Source of the DNA: Paratinospora sagittata
Taxonomy: Eukaryota > Streptophyta > Magnoliopsida > Ranunculales > Menispermaceae
Length of the DNA stretch: 64,000 bases
NCBI GenBank assembly: GCA_035771175.1
Contig: CM069607.1
Coordinates: forward strand, 11,404,501 to 11,468,500
Direction of reading: 5' to 3'
Shown here one piece after another: positions 34,900 through 47,055 of the stretch. How positions within the stretch are numbered: the stretch's first letter is position 1; every line of letters begins with the position of its first letter. Below the pieces are notes generated by a model that saw only the letters and a list, made by a program, of their open reading frames with translations, had not been told where the DNA came from and made no database searches. A program made the translations under genes and the position numbers.

Positions 34900-35297
34900 T
34901 AACGAAATCCCCAAAGTCCCAAACCCAAATCATAACTTTTTTGGCCTTCTATATAAAACTTGCACTATTGGCGATAAGATCTACAAGATCGTGATTGATT
35001 CGAGTAGTTGCAAGAATGTAGTTTCTAACGAAGCAATACTAAAACAGTTTGGATAAGTAAAAGAGAAACATTCAAAGCCCTCTAAGCTAGTGTCGTTGAA
35101 AAAGGGCGTAAGTACTCATGATCATTTGGTGAGAGATATTCAAAAATATAATGATGTTACTAATTGGAAGCATCGAAAAAGTCGTCAAAAGTGTAGGCAC
35201 AAGCGTTGCCTGAAGTTATCAAGTCAAGACTTTGTTTTATGGTCTTTCCTCAAGCGACGATGTAGCAAATTCGTGGGCGAATTTTTTCCTACATGGG
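34900..35297 (+). pseudogene. Relic R1: gypsy protease and polyprotein end
   Basis: CTIGDKIYKIVIDSSSCKNV near 34961-35020 is a gypsy retropepsin in which the catalytic D-S/T-G is DSS. It is followed by SKLVSLKKG. The last part in another frame (DVANSWANFFLHG) is the polyprotein C-terminus. It is split at TGGG by G1 and finishes at 46152. RT and integrase are missing, so R1 had a large internal deletion. Confidence 0.7.
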
Positions 35298-35625
35298 TGT
35301 CACACCCCACCCGGACGTGTCTAAACCGACGGGACACTCACGGGCGAGGCGCGAATTCATTATAACAATAACCGAGTGCACAGGTACACAATTGAGTACA
35401 AACCTGATTTCATTAATTTCAAAATGTATTTTTGGTACAAAATATATTTAGGGGAACATCCTCCCAAAATCTCCCTATAAATAAACAAGGGGTACAAAAT
35501 GTGAGCCCAAAAACCTCTACCCTAGTCTCCTGTAAAAATTAGTTAACAACGGGGTGAGCTATTGCCCAGTGGGTAAAATAGTTCGTGAATATGACAATTA
35601 ATAAAGAAGACTTCATAATCAAACA
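35298..35625 (-). mobile_element. 3' LTR (L1) of G1 copy B, distal part
   Basis: Matches 11657-11930 plus a short block (about 35475-35520) absent from that copy. It is interrupted at 35626 by the start of L3. Confidence 0.85.
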
Positions 35626-36540
35626 TGTGACGACCCACTGTGCGTGACGTCATAACTAGCACGGAACCCCCGGGTATACCTTCCGGCGATACACCCGGCG
35701 TCCCATCAGCCTAACTTAAACACAAATCCCAAATACAAATGATCTTATATAACATCCATCCAAACATGATCAACAACAATAAATATTACATCTCCAAAAT
35801 TACCAAGTATAAAATTCCAAAAGTTCAAATAATATAAAACCATACACATCTCATATATGTGTTAATTATACATATGTTAGGTGTTTTCAAATACATAATA
35901 TCAAAATACAAAAGTGTACAACACCTATATGAACAAAATACTGAAAGGAATGCTCCGCAATCAAGCCTTCCCTTTTCCCTTCCTATCAGAACCTGAAAGG
36001 AAAAAGATGAGGTATGAGCTACAACAAGCTCAGTGAATGTCTTCTACAAGTGGCTACATATATGTGCATTTTTGTAAAACATGTCAAGATCATTAAAGTA
36101 TTTGAAATAACATGTGATACCATGGTGATGAAACAAGATTACATACGTGGTAATATAAAGCATCATGTTATAACAAGACAATGCATACCATTTAAATAAC
36201 ATGCAATGCAATCCTAACACCTCCTAGGTAAGAATCAATTCGAGAACACGAGTGCGCGAGACTCATGCCCGAACGGCCTCTTACTTGTATTCTAATAGGA
36301 ATTCCAAGGGCACGTCATCGATTTACAATTCTTTCTAAACCCTATTTCAGGTCTAGGTGAACCACGGTTGCGCCTACCCTTAAAACCTTCTGCCAGGTCT
36401 ACAACTGAGGATCTCTCTAGACTTACAAGACTTTCCTAAAAAAATTAAAACTAGAAGACCCAACCAAATTGCTAACCCAATGGAATGTGCTCAAATTCAT
36501 TTCATGAATCAATTAAAACATGTATATGCCATATCCACAC

Positions 36541-36586
<46 letters not shown>

Positions 36587-38419
36587 ATTTGAAACAAGTT
36601 ATATAATACAATGCCACGTATATGAAAACCAATAAGTAAAGAGATCACTCACACTCGATTGGCTAAGCCTAGCCAATCCAATTTCCAATCCGCAAGTGAG
36701 TACTAGTAAGATCACAAATCACCTCACGTACCTCGACTTCCAACTGGCCCACTTGGGTTACTCAAATCAATTAAAATTCCTACATAATACACGTGGTTCA
36801 TACAATACTAAAATCAGCCAAGTATGCTAATAATCATGTTTAAACCCAATATCAAAGTCAACTAATGATTCTAGAATGGTTAACCCATGAGCCAAATCCC
36901 TATTGTCCAATTTAACCCATTAACATCAAATTAAACTATACATAACCCAAATTGAATGCCATAGGTTGATCCCCTTGATCTCAAACACTATAATACAAAG
37001 CATTCAATCATATTAGGGGTTAATTTGACTATTCATAAAGTCAATTTCACCAATTGACTAAGTCTTTGTCAAAATCGTCAATTTGGGCAATACATAGCCA
37101 AAGGTCAAATTAAACTAAGTCTTTTAATTTTAACACAAGTCCAAACATTCTAAACCCATAATTCTATCCAATTTGTGTTCAATTAAACAATTTCCAAGTC
37201 AATTTTATCAATTGACTTGATTTGGGTCAAAAGCCCCAATTTGATGGAAATCCCCAAATCACATGGAAATTATAAATTTACATGGCCTAAGCCAAAATTA
37301 CTCTACAATAGGGTTTCCTCTACTCAAGATCAGTAAATTAGAGTGTCATACATCCATATTTATTCATCAATTTCATCTAAATCACAAGAAATTTGAATAG
37401 AGAACCCTAGGTCAAAATTCTAGTTTAGGTCAAGTCTATGAAACCCCTCAAATTTCTTGTTAGAAATTGGGGGTTTCACCATTTTTAGACTTCCAATGCC
37501 TTCTAGATTAACATGTCCTAATCTCAAAACCTAAGTCCAACATTGGATTTCTTACCTCTCCCTTAAATTTTGGGATCCAAGAGTGGAAAACACTCATTAT
37601 ATGTTGGTTGAGGTTAGGGAAGGTCATTAGTATGAAAAACAAGCATAAATCAACCCATACATGAAAACCCTAGACCAATAACCCTAGAATTTCGGGATTC
37701 ATAGAAACCCTAGGTTGAAAAATTAGTTTTCATGCATGTGGGAAAGTGATGGAAGGAAGAAAATGAGAAAGAAATAGGAAAGAATGGTTACCTTGGGTAA
37801 TTCTTGAGCACAAATCACCAAAACCCCTCATTTTTCCTCCCTTTTTCTCCTCTCCTCCTTCTTCAAACTCCCTAAGACTCTTTGAAAGTGAAAAAAATGA
37901 ACAAGTGAGTCCAAAAATAGTGGTAGTTGCTTTTATGGAAAAAATTTGGGCCCACACTTAAAAATATACTTAATAAATAGAAGAAACAATTTCCTGCTGA
38001 AATTACTTTCACTTAGATACTCAATTTCTTGCAAATGACTATCAATTTAACATCTTAACTGTTAAAAGGTTTTATGAGTCAGTTACAAACATTCTGGTAA
38101 AATTTTAGCAGAATCCAACGGTGGGATTTCGAGATCCAACCATTTGATCAAAATTGCGCAAGAAAATCCGTAAATCTGTGAAATAGTGTTTGGAGCCTTA
38201 TAACTCACAGTAGACAACTCCAATCAAGATCTTCACCTATCAGAGAAGAATAAGCTGAAAAAATCTCAGCTCAATCGGACCACGGATCTAGGTGATCAAA
38301 CCATTGATGTAATCGGTGACAGAAATTTCTTCCTCCATATAGCGAGCTCTACTAATCCAAAACACCGTTTTTGACATGTTTCTGCGTCGAACAGGTCTCC
38401 GATAATTCCGAAACTTCAT
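35626..38419 (-). mobile_element. L3-family LTR in the G1 3' LTR, copy B
   Basis: It starts TGTGACGACCC and is the reverse complement of the family at 21225-23571, with landmarks AAGCTCAGTGAATG near 36030 and GAATCCAACGGTGGGATTT near 38110. The promoter-proximal end is deleted and joins L1 at 38419/38420; copy A still has that segment (325-984). An (AT)21 microsatellite sits at 36543-36584. No coding region. Confidence 0.82.
36543..36584. repeat. (AT)21 microsatellite
   Basis: A pure run of 21 AT dinucleotides in the L3 LTR. Confidence 0.95.
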
Positions 38420-38531
38420 AGAAAAAGGAATGCCCGAACATTCGGGTCACGCTCGAACGTTCGGGCGGCCTGCTCGAAGTTTCAATTTTTTTCTTCTTCT
38501 AAGCCGGGGGTATTACACTCTACCCCCTTTA
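38420..38531 (-). mobile_element. 3' LTR (L1) start and polypurine tract, G1 copy B
   Basis: The last 99 bp of the L1 LTR (38420-38518) include two CCCGAA/TTCGGG-type palindromes (38432-38466) and end GGTATTACA. They are followed by the tract AAAGGGGGTAGAG (minus strand) at 38519-38531. Confidence 0.88.
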
Positions 38532-39177
38532 AACATGTAGTGATGATTGCTATCTTCCGAACATGTAGTGATGATTGCTATCTTCATGAGATTCACCGCC
38601 TTCGTCATCATTGACAAGATCAAGGTAATGCCGGTAAGGTCCCTGAATAATACTGTGGCCGATGGGATCCTCAACATCATCAAACAATGGAGAGCAAATG
38701 GAGTCGGATTCGTCCTCAGAAGGTTCCGACATTTGCCTGACAGATAGTGGTGTAGGGCACTGCAAGTTGCAACGTTTCAGGGGAGGTAGGTTGAGCAATG
38801 GAATGTTTTTTCGTGCAGTTGTCCGAATTCGGCCGCCTGGCAATTTTGGTAAGAGATCTTGCAAAGATGAGGGCACAGGATTGTTTCGGGCAATATTGTT
38901 ACGCTAAAGCCATACTCGCTCTAGCGATAAGAATCGCTGCCGCTAAGGCGAGGGGGTTGGTGACGCAAAAAAGTTGTGGTTTGCTTCAGAGTCTGAATGA
39001 GTCTCTACTGATTGCCAAGTAGGCCATGGAGTGAATGACTCGTTACTCCTGTCTGAGTTGTTTTCAAACATCTGCATGGTTAATTAAATAAAATAATATA
39101 TTAAGATATTGTAAAAGAAGTTTCACAATTTCATTGATTACTGAAGAAGTACAATGCATCACATCATCAACTATTAC

Positions 39178-42100
39178 TAGAAAACAATTCAGGGTATTTC
39201 ATTTTAATTGTTTCTTTTAGTTCCCAAGTTGTTTCCTCTACTCTGTGGTGATCCCAAAGTACTTTAACAAGTAGAATGCTATGTTGCCTCAGTTCCTAAT
39301 TTTTCCTATGAAGAATTTGTATTGCTCTTTCCTGATATTTGTTTCCTTCTTCAACCCGGACTTCGACCAAAGGGATGATATGTGAAGGATCAGGATGATA
39401 CTTTCGAAGCATAGATACATGAAAACATCATGAACCTTGGACATGGATGAGGGAAGGGATAGTCAATAGGCTAGTTTGCCAATACGTTCGACGATCTGAA
39501 ATGGGCCAATATATCATGGAGAGAGCTTTCCCTTGACCCAAAGCGTTTGACACCTCTTGTAAGCTGAGCTTTTAGAAAAACCAAGTCTCTCTTATCAAAT
39601 TCTAGATGTTGTCTCTACTTGTCGTCATAGCTCTTCTGTCGACTTTGTGCTACACGAAGTCGCTCTTTTAGTAGTGTGATCTTCTCAGAAGTCTCTTGAA
39701 CTAGTTCTGCTCCCAATTGCGGTCGATCTGCCATATCTAACCAGCATACCGGAGATCTGCAAGGGCGACCATAGAGAGCCTCGTATGGTACCATGCCGAT
39801 ACTGGTTTGGTAGTTGTTGTTGTATGCAAACTCAGCAAAATGTAAGTGTTTTGTCAATCCATCATGAAAGTCCAAAATACAACAACGTAACATGTCCTCC
39901 AAGATTTGGATTAGATGCTCTGACTGCCCGTCAGTCTGAGGGTGAAAAGTTGTGCTCATGGGATCCTGAAGCCCATTTAGCTCTGGAAACTTTGCAAAAT
40001 TTTGATGTGAATCGAGGGTCTTCATCAGAGACGATCATGAGTGGTATGCCATGGAGGTGTACGACCTCTCTTTCATACAATTTGGCTAGCTTGGCGGGGT
40101 TATCTGTGAACTTTATTGGTAAAAAGTGTGCAGACTTTGTAAGTCTTTCAATGATAACCCAAATTGCATCTTGCCCTTTATTATTTTGAGGCAAAGCCGT
40201 AACAAAATCCATTGTGATGTTCTCCCACTTCCATTCTCCAATAGGTAAAGGCTAGAGAAGTCCAGAGGGAAGTCTACGTTCTGTCTTTACTTGTTGGCAC
40301 ACAAGACATCGAGCAACAAAGTCTGCAAAATAGCCTTCTTCATTCTAAAAAACCATAATTGTCGCTTGACATCCTTGTGTATCTTGTCTTCCCCAAGATG
40401 CATAGCGAACCTCGAACAGTGTATTTCGGTGAGCACTTCTTTCCGAACTGCAAGATCGTTCGGTAGGCAGAGACGTTTTTTTTGTAAAAAACGGCCCCCT
40501 CATCTGAGACCGACCAGTGAGGAAAGTCCTGTCCGCTGAGTAGAAGTTCTCTTTTCTCCATTAACATGAGGTCATTGGCTTAAGCTGCAGAAATCTTTTG
40601 AATAAGCTCAGAGTTGGCTGATAATTGAGAAAGTCGGGATCTTTCTCCCTCCTCGATGAGCTGTAAGTTAAAATTCTCCATCTCCGTAGCCAACTTCCCC
40701 ATTTCAAAGTTAAGAGTACAAGCAGCAACATAAGACAACATTAGCCTTTCCTGGATGTTATTGGAGCTGGAAGTCATAATCTTCCAAAAAATCCAACCAT
40801 CGTTTTTGGCTGAGGTTTAGGTCTCTCTAAGTGTAGATATACTTGAGACTCTTGTGATCCGAGAAGACCTCAAATCGTTCACCGTATAGGTAGTAACGTC
40901 ATAACTTTAGTGCGAATACGGCAATTACAAGTTTCAGGTCATGCGTTGGGTAATTACCCTCATGAATCTTTAGTTGCCTAGAAGCATCAGCAACCACTTG
41001 GCCTTCTTGCATTAGTACTACACCTAAGCCTTGGAGAGAGGCGTCGGCGTACAGTGAAAACTCAACTCCATTTCTTGGAGTGATTAGTACTGGTGTTGTC
41101 ATGAGGCGCTTCTTCAATTCCTGAAATGACAATTCACAGGCAGGATTTTAGATACATCGTATGTCTTTCCGAGTGAGCTTGGCCATAGGTTCAGCAATTT
41201 TAGAAAATTCCTTGATGAAACGTCTGTAGTAGCCAGCCAAACCAAGAAAACTCCGGATTTGAGTCACTGTGGTAGGCTGCTTCCAGTTTAAAACCGCTTC
41301 AACCTTTGAAGGATCCACCTCAATGCCATTGCCTAAAACCACATGACCTAGGAATTGAACTCTTTTCGCCCAAAATTCGCACTTACTCAACTTTGCGTAA
41401 ACCTGATGGCATCTTAAGGTCTGGAAGACAATCCTCAGATGTATCTTATGGTCTTCTTCAGTTGAAGAATAAATCAAGATATCATCTACAAATACCACCA
41501 CGAATCAGTCTAAATATAGCCTGAAGATTCGGTTCATCAAATCTAGGAACGTTGTAGGTGCATTTGTTAGACAGAACAGCATGACCAAGAACTCATAATG
41601 CCCGTACCGAGTTCTGAAAGCCATTTTAATTATGTCCGACTTTATGATCCGGAGTTTTTGGTAACCAGATCGTAAATCAATCTTAGAGAAGTGTTTGGAA
41701 TTTCTAAGTTGATTGAACAAGTCATCGATCCTGGGTAATGAGTATATGTTCTTGATGGTGACGTTATTCAACTTGCGATAGTCGATGCAAAGTCGTAACG
41801 AACCATCCTTTTTGCGAACAAACAGAACTGGAGCACCCTAGGTTGATGAACTTTTTTTGATGAAGCCATTACTCTCCAATACCTTCAGTTGTTTGTCCAA
41901 CTCAACCAGCTCGACATTGGACATTCTGTATGGTGGAATTGAGATGGGTCCCGTCCCTGGTATGAGTTTGATCTCAAAATCGAATTTTCGAACTGGAGGT
42001 AGACCAGGAAGGTTATTTAGAAAATTTATTGGAAATTTAGATATAAGCGGGATATCGTGTACTTCGAGAGGGTACAATGATGATGATTCATTGTCATCAC

Positions 42101-42465
42101 CAAGGTATAATGCTCAAAGTTGTACCTTGAGGAGTGCAACAGTTGAGTTGTGTATTCATTTCCTCGTTCACTGAATCTTGACAAACTCCCCAGTGGGCAA
42201 GGTTAACTGAACTTGCTTCTTCAAACAATCAATCCTTGCATTTAGTGGTGCCAGCCAATCCATGCCAAGATCTACATAAATTATTTTTTCTGACATTCGA
42301 AGTTCACATCAAGAACACTTGAATTTCACGTCAGTACCAGATCTTAATGGTGTTGAGACATAGATTGTGATATCTGTGGGTTCAGGTTGCAACCGTAAAT
42401 GCCTTACCAATGCAGAAGATATAAAGGAGTGCGTAGTACCCGAATCAAACTAGACATGCACCAAT
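39178..42465 (-). pseudogene. G1 pol, copy B
   Basis: Same domain order as copy A: protease active site FDSG at about 42439-42449, preceded by an in-frame TAG (42450-42452); RT about 41150-41870 with FVDD near 41480-41500; RNase H about 40580-41130; integrase 39615-40440 (MDFVTALP, HGIPLMIVSD, AEFAYNNNYQTSIGM); chromodomain about 39178-39362. The integrase core is somewhat better kept than in copy A. Stops and frameshifts rule out function. Confidence 0.9.
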
Positions 42466-42563
42466 GTATTAAGCAAAAGAAATGTACCTTCGACTACATT
42501 GTTAGTTGGGAGGTCTTGTTGAGCAACGGCAAACGTTCTACCTTGCTGCCTTTGTCCCTGATT

Positions 42564-43514
42564 CTACAGGTTCTGCCTGGGCTGGGCATTAACAACAGGT
42601 GGGGCTTGTTGGACTGAAACTGTGGGAACAGGCTGTCGCGGTTGTTGAAGGTGGGGACATGCATTTTTTACATGGCCCTGCTGGCCGCAGTTGAAACAAG
42701 TTAGCCTCTGCCGCTGAGGCGCTTGTTGCAGGTTTTGTTGGCTATGCTGATTGTGGTGTTGCTGGTCACCACCTCTGCAGTTGCCATTTTGGCGCCACCC
42801 TGCCATTGCGGCCTCCACGGTTATGATTGTGAAAACCCTGATGACAAGGGTTAGACGTCTCAGCCACAGATGTCATGGCCTCATGTTTTTGTACAGGGCC
42901 TGAGAGGGCAGGGGTTTGATTAAAGTAGGGCTTCTTCTTGTTGTCCTGCTGAGTGCCCTGTTAAGAAAACGTTGCAGGTCGTTTTCCCCTGTTCTTCCTC
43001 TGTTCCTGCTCGATTTTCTCCTGCTCAAAGTTCATGGCCATGTTGACAAGCTCCCTGTAATTTTTGAGATCCAAAGTCGACAAGGCCTGTCTGATGTCTG
43101 GACGTAGGCCATTATAGAATTTCTCGGCCTTATCTCGCTCCTGTAAGATGGTGAAAAGATAGAAGACCGAAAATTCTTTGAACCTGACAGCGTACTCGCG
43201 TATTGTCATGTTGCCCTGGTAGAGTCTGGCAAATTCCTGGCGCCTCTGCCTCTTCACTGTGCCAGGGAAGTATTCATCGATGAATAGTGACTTGAACTCT
43301 GGCCAAGTCATGTCCGCTATGATGACCCTTGGGTCTTCCCTCACAGTTATCCACGAGGTGTTACCTCTACCAACAAGTTGGTAGGAAGCTAATGGAATCT
43401 TCCGACCCTCGTCGACTCTCATAGCCTCGAGAGCCTTCTTCGACTCATCGAGCCATTTCTGCGCTTCATCCGCATCAATGGTGCCGGCAAAGGTATAGGG
43501 TTGTAGTCTTTTAT
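42564..43514 (-). pseudogene. G1 gag, copy B, N-terminus replaced
   Basis: It contains the gag domain (42961-43514; EFARLYQGNMTI, FYNGLRPDIRQAL) and an intact zinc knuckle CFNCGQQGHVKNAC within 42564-42818. At 43515 it runs into the L2 LTR. The part of gag beyond L2 was removed with the 4.1-kb deletion. Confidence 0.88.
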
Positions 43515-45784
43515 TGTGACGACCCCCAGACCTCGGACCACCATCCCCTCGGGACGACGTGCAGAATGTAGGGGCGGGACGCCTGGCGTAGGCATCCCCA
43601 ACCACCCTCAGCCCGCATGAGGTGGTTGAGACCCTACAAGCCTTATACAAAACCTAATAAACATAACCTGTGCAATTCTATATATATCCAAGATGATCAT
43701 CATAAACAAAAGATAATCCACAATCAATCCATAATCCCAATGGTCCATCCAAATGGACATACACATATAAGTCCAAAGATCAAGGGTACAAAAATTTCCA
43801 TATACCCTCATCATCTATCAAACAAAACCCATCTCACCACATACTACAAAAGTGACAAGTGATTTAATTACATACTACAAAATATAATTACATCATAATT
43901 AAAACCAAATTCACCAAAAATTTGCCTCCTAACTCACGTTGAGGCCCTTAACTCTCTCACCGGCAAGGTCCTCAAGATATGACTACACCCTTGCCCTTAT
44001 CCGGAACAGAAGGACCTGAAAGAGGTAAATGAGGATGAACCAACGATGCCCACTAAATAGAATTCAAACATGTGATCTATATTTATCAATAAACATCATG
44101 TATGCATGTCAATGTGTAGAATGATTAAAAGCTCATAACATATAAATATCATGTATTCATAATAGTTCGATGAAAGTAAAAGACTATCATTTCGATTCTC
44201 ATTCTATATGCATTGGAGTTTCTAGTGCACGTTTATTTCACCGTACCTTTCCCATGCCCAATCATATTCATTTGGAACTTACTAGTGTGCGTCTATTTCA
44301 CCGCACCGTTCTCATCACCAAATATTTCCATACTAAAACCCTCTTATGACAAGGTTAAGTCTCCCTATTAGCTAGATAGATGAGCCAAACCAAGGTTATA
44401 AGGTTTTATTCCAAAACATTCATCATTCAAACCATTAGAATATGTTTCATGCTTTCAAACATACAAGATATAAGTAATATAATGACATAAAAGATTTAAA
44501 CATAATTGAAGTCTACTCACAACCAAGCCTCGCGATAGTATCTAACCATACACGATAACCAAGACCGAATCAATCAAATCAAGATCCTGAAATAATCATC
44601 AATATGACACATCAATTTCCTATGTTCAATCACATAGAAATACACATCAACCTTAAATCAGCCCACACATGATCAATAGGCCTAATACCCCATCTAAACA
44701 CAATATACAACTCAATTCAAATACATTAGGCCTCTAATGCCTAATTCTCATTGATAAATCATTTAATTAATCACAAATACTGATATTCCAATTCTTTAGG
44801 CATAAACATCCCCAAATTTGATCATATATGGCCTAACCCATGACATGGCACTTCCATCTAATTAAATAGCTTAAACAACTCTAATCATGCTCAATTAGAC
44901 ATACATTACATCAATTTCAAGATTATAAGTCAAGAGCATCAAAAGCCCCAATTTAGGGAAAATCTCTACGATAGGCCTAGAGTGGAATTGAACTAAGTCA
45001 TATAATTCTAACATAGTTTCAAACATTCTAAACCCATAATTCCACTCCATTTGGGTCCAATTAGGCAATTCCCAAGTCAATTTTATCAATTGACTTGGTT
45101 TAGATCAAAAGCCCCAATTTGGGCAAAAATTCCAAAATCAAGCCCTAAGCCGATTTTACACTAAGTCACCATGTTTGGCAATGCAAAACACTGATCTCGC
45201 ATCATGGGTTCATCAATAATGGTCCCTAGGTCAACATGGTTGACATGCAAGGCTTAATCATAACCCCAGGTCAATGAATCAAGTAAGGGTCATTTTACTT
45301 TGATCCACCAATTTCTAGCTAGAAATTGGGGAAAATGGTGTCATTGGGCTCCAAATCACTCAAGGAACCCAAATCAGTAGCTCACATGACATCCCTAAGA
45401 GTTTCACACGAAACCCTAACTCCAAACACCACCAAAAATAGGGTGAAATGCATGAGAAATGCTTTTGGCGTGTAGATCTAGGTCATGGAGTGTTGTTTCA
45501 ACCATAAGCAAGCCAAAAAAGGTGAAAATCAGTCAACCCTAGGTTTAGGACACTACAAATTTGTGGTTCATACCCACCCTTAGGTCAAAATCTAGCTAAT
45601 TTACACAACCATAATGAGAATCTAGGAAGAAAATGAAGAATTATACTTACTTTGAGTGAGATTTGAGCAAGGGACCTCAAAACCCTAGCTTTTCTCCTAT
45701 TTTTCTCCTATCCACCCTTCTCCCCAATTCTCCAAGTCAATTTCGAGCAAATGAGCGAAAAATTGGGTTTCATTGGCTTAAATA
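43515..45784 (-). mobile_element. L2 LTR in G1 gag, copy B, truncated
   Basis: Twin of 6080-8669, starting TGTGACGACCC, but it stops at GGCTTAAATA (45776-45784). There it joins the L1 5' LTR through the shared 7 bp TTAAATA. The right target duplication is therefore absent. Confidence 0.9.
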
Positions 45785-46151
45785 CCAATCTTCTCAAGCA
45801 GCAAACTGCCTCCCGTTCACTATTCAAAGTTACTAAGGACAAGACTAAGTCTGGTTGAGTCAGATTGACTACTAATCCGGCGTAGTAACAGTATAATACA
45901 CGAACTCCAAGTATATAGGCATAAGTATGACAGGTATGAACATTATACGCAATAATGTAGTATAAATGAATAATAAACATAATGATAAATGAATGAAAAC
46001 TTTAATAAAAGTCATAAGACACACAAACCTATGTTTTGTTCCCCACCTTCAGATAAAATCTCCTTCTAGGGGGGGAGGGTCCTATTTATAGAAAAAGGAA
46101 TGCCTGAAGTTTCAAATTTTTTTTTTTGTCGTCTAAACCGAGGGTATTACA
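45778..46151 (-). mobile_element. 5' LTR (L1) of G1 copy B, remnant
   Basis: Corresponds to 12429-12933 of copy A, with a further internal loss of about 130 bp near 46070 (CTTCTAG joined to GGGGGG). It ends GGTATTACA at 46151, followed by R1. Confidence 0.88.
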
Positions 46152-46694
46152 TGGGGAGAATGATGCAATGCGATAAGAGTTGTAGTTAGTGAAATTCTCA
46201 AATTAGTATTTTCTTATTTTAGGATATTTTACTATTTTTAGTAAATTTACTATTTCCGGTAATTTACTATTTTTAGTATTTTATTAAATTAGGAAACTAG
46301 TATTTTTGTTGAATTAGAAAATTAGTATTTGAGTTTGTTTAGAAGCCTAGTTATTACTATTTTAGTATTTGAGTCGAAAAAAGAGTTTTTTCTTAGATTT
46401 CACCTATTTTACAAGAAAGTCACTACACAATGACTGCTCAAAACGTCCTTGAATTCAACGTCCTAATTGAAAAAACGTCCTAAAATGGCTTCGAGGATGT
46501 TTTTAGTCATTTTTTCAAGCGTCCTCCTACAGTGATTTTCTTGTAGTGTATATAAGGCCCTTGTACGCATTATTGGAATAGAAATTGAATAATATTGAGT
46601 TTTTTTTCTAGAATTTACGAATTATTTTCTCTTTTCTTGGTATTCTCAAGAATCAATGAGTCCAGAGAATGTGTGTTTATTTTCTTCCCTATCA
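46152..46694 (+). mobile_element. Relic R1 polyprotein end and 3' LTR, copy B
   Basis: Completes the R1 C-terminus (GENDAMR, stop). The LTR then runs from TGTAGTTAGTG (46181) to CCCTATCA (46694), with TATATAAGG near 46549 and the CACTA-type element inside. C1 resumes at 46695. Confidence 0.65.
46407..46548. mobile_element. Small CACTA-type transposon, copy B
   Basis: Twin of 13206-13347. The left repeat ACAAGAAAGTCACTACA has one change; the right end AGTGATTTTCTTGTAGTG is canonical. Confidence 0.72.
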
Positions 46695-47055
46695 CGCCCT
46701 GCATAAAATACTACCGGACATGTTAAGGACAATTGTTCAAGTTACATGCATGACTATTTGGATTGGTAAATCAAAAAAGCAAGTCTACCAACAAGAATAT
46801 GGCCAATATGGTGGATACACCCTTGGATATTGGTTTTGATCAGAATAATACAATAGGGAAAGATTAGAGTTCTACTATGCAAGCATGGTGCAGTAAGAGG
46901 TGTCTAAGATGATGAAAGGAAAGTCAATTGTAGATGCAAGTTACACAAATCTTGCGCAATTGGGAGAATTTTCAGGTAATGATCTTATTCTTGCCTTGAT
47001 TAATGCTACAGATTTATTAGAATTGGCACATGGATTATTGATACATGGGCATCAA
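46695..47055 (+). pseudogene. C1 copia gag knuckle and protease, copy B
   Basis: Same segment as 13495-13855. The protease site reads DTW-AS (TGG), whereas copy A reads DTR-AS (AGG). It is split at 47056 by the L1' solo LTR. Confidence 0.75.

Larger units (their letters stand above)
35298..46151 (-). mobile_element. Gypsy chromovirus G1, copy B (whole insertion)
   Basis: The insertion runs from TGTCACACCCC at 35298 to GGTATTACA at 46151, inside the R1 polyprotein. Flanks are ATGGG on the left and TGGGG on the right, consistent with a 4-5 bp target duplication around TGGG. It contains both LTRs in damaged form, the polypurine tract, pol and part of gag. The primer site, leader, ORF0 and gag N-terminus are missing because of a 4.1-kb deletion. 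Confidence 0.85.
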
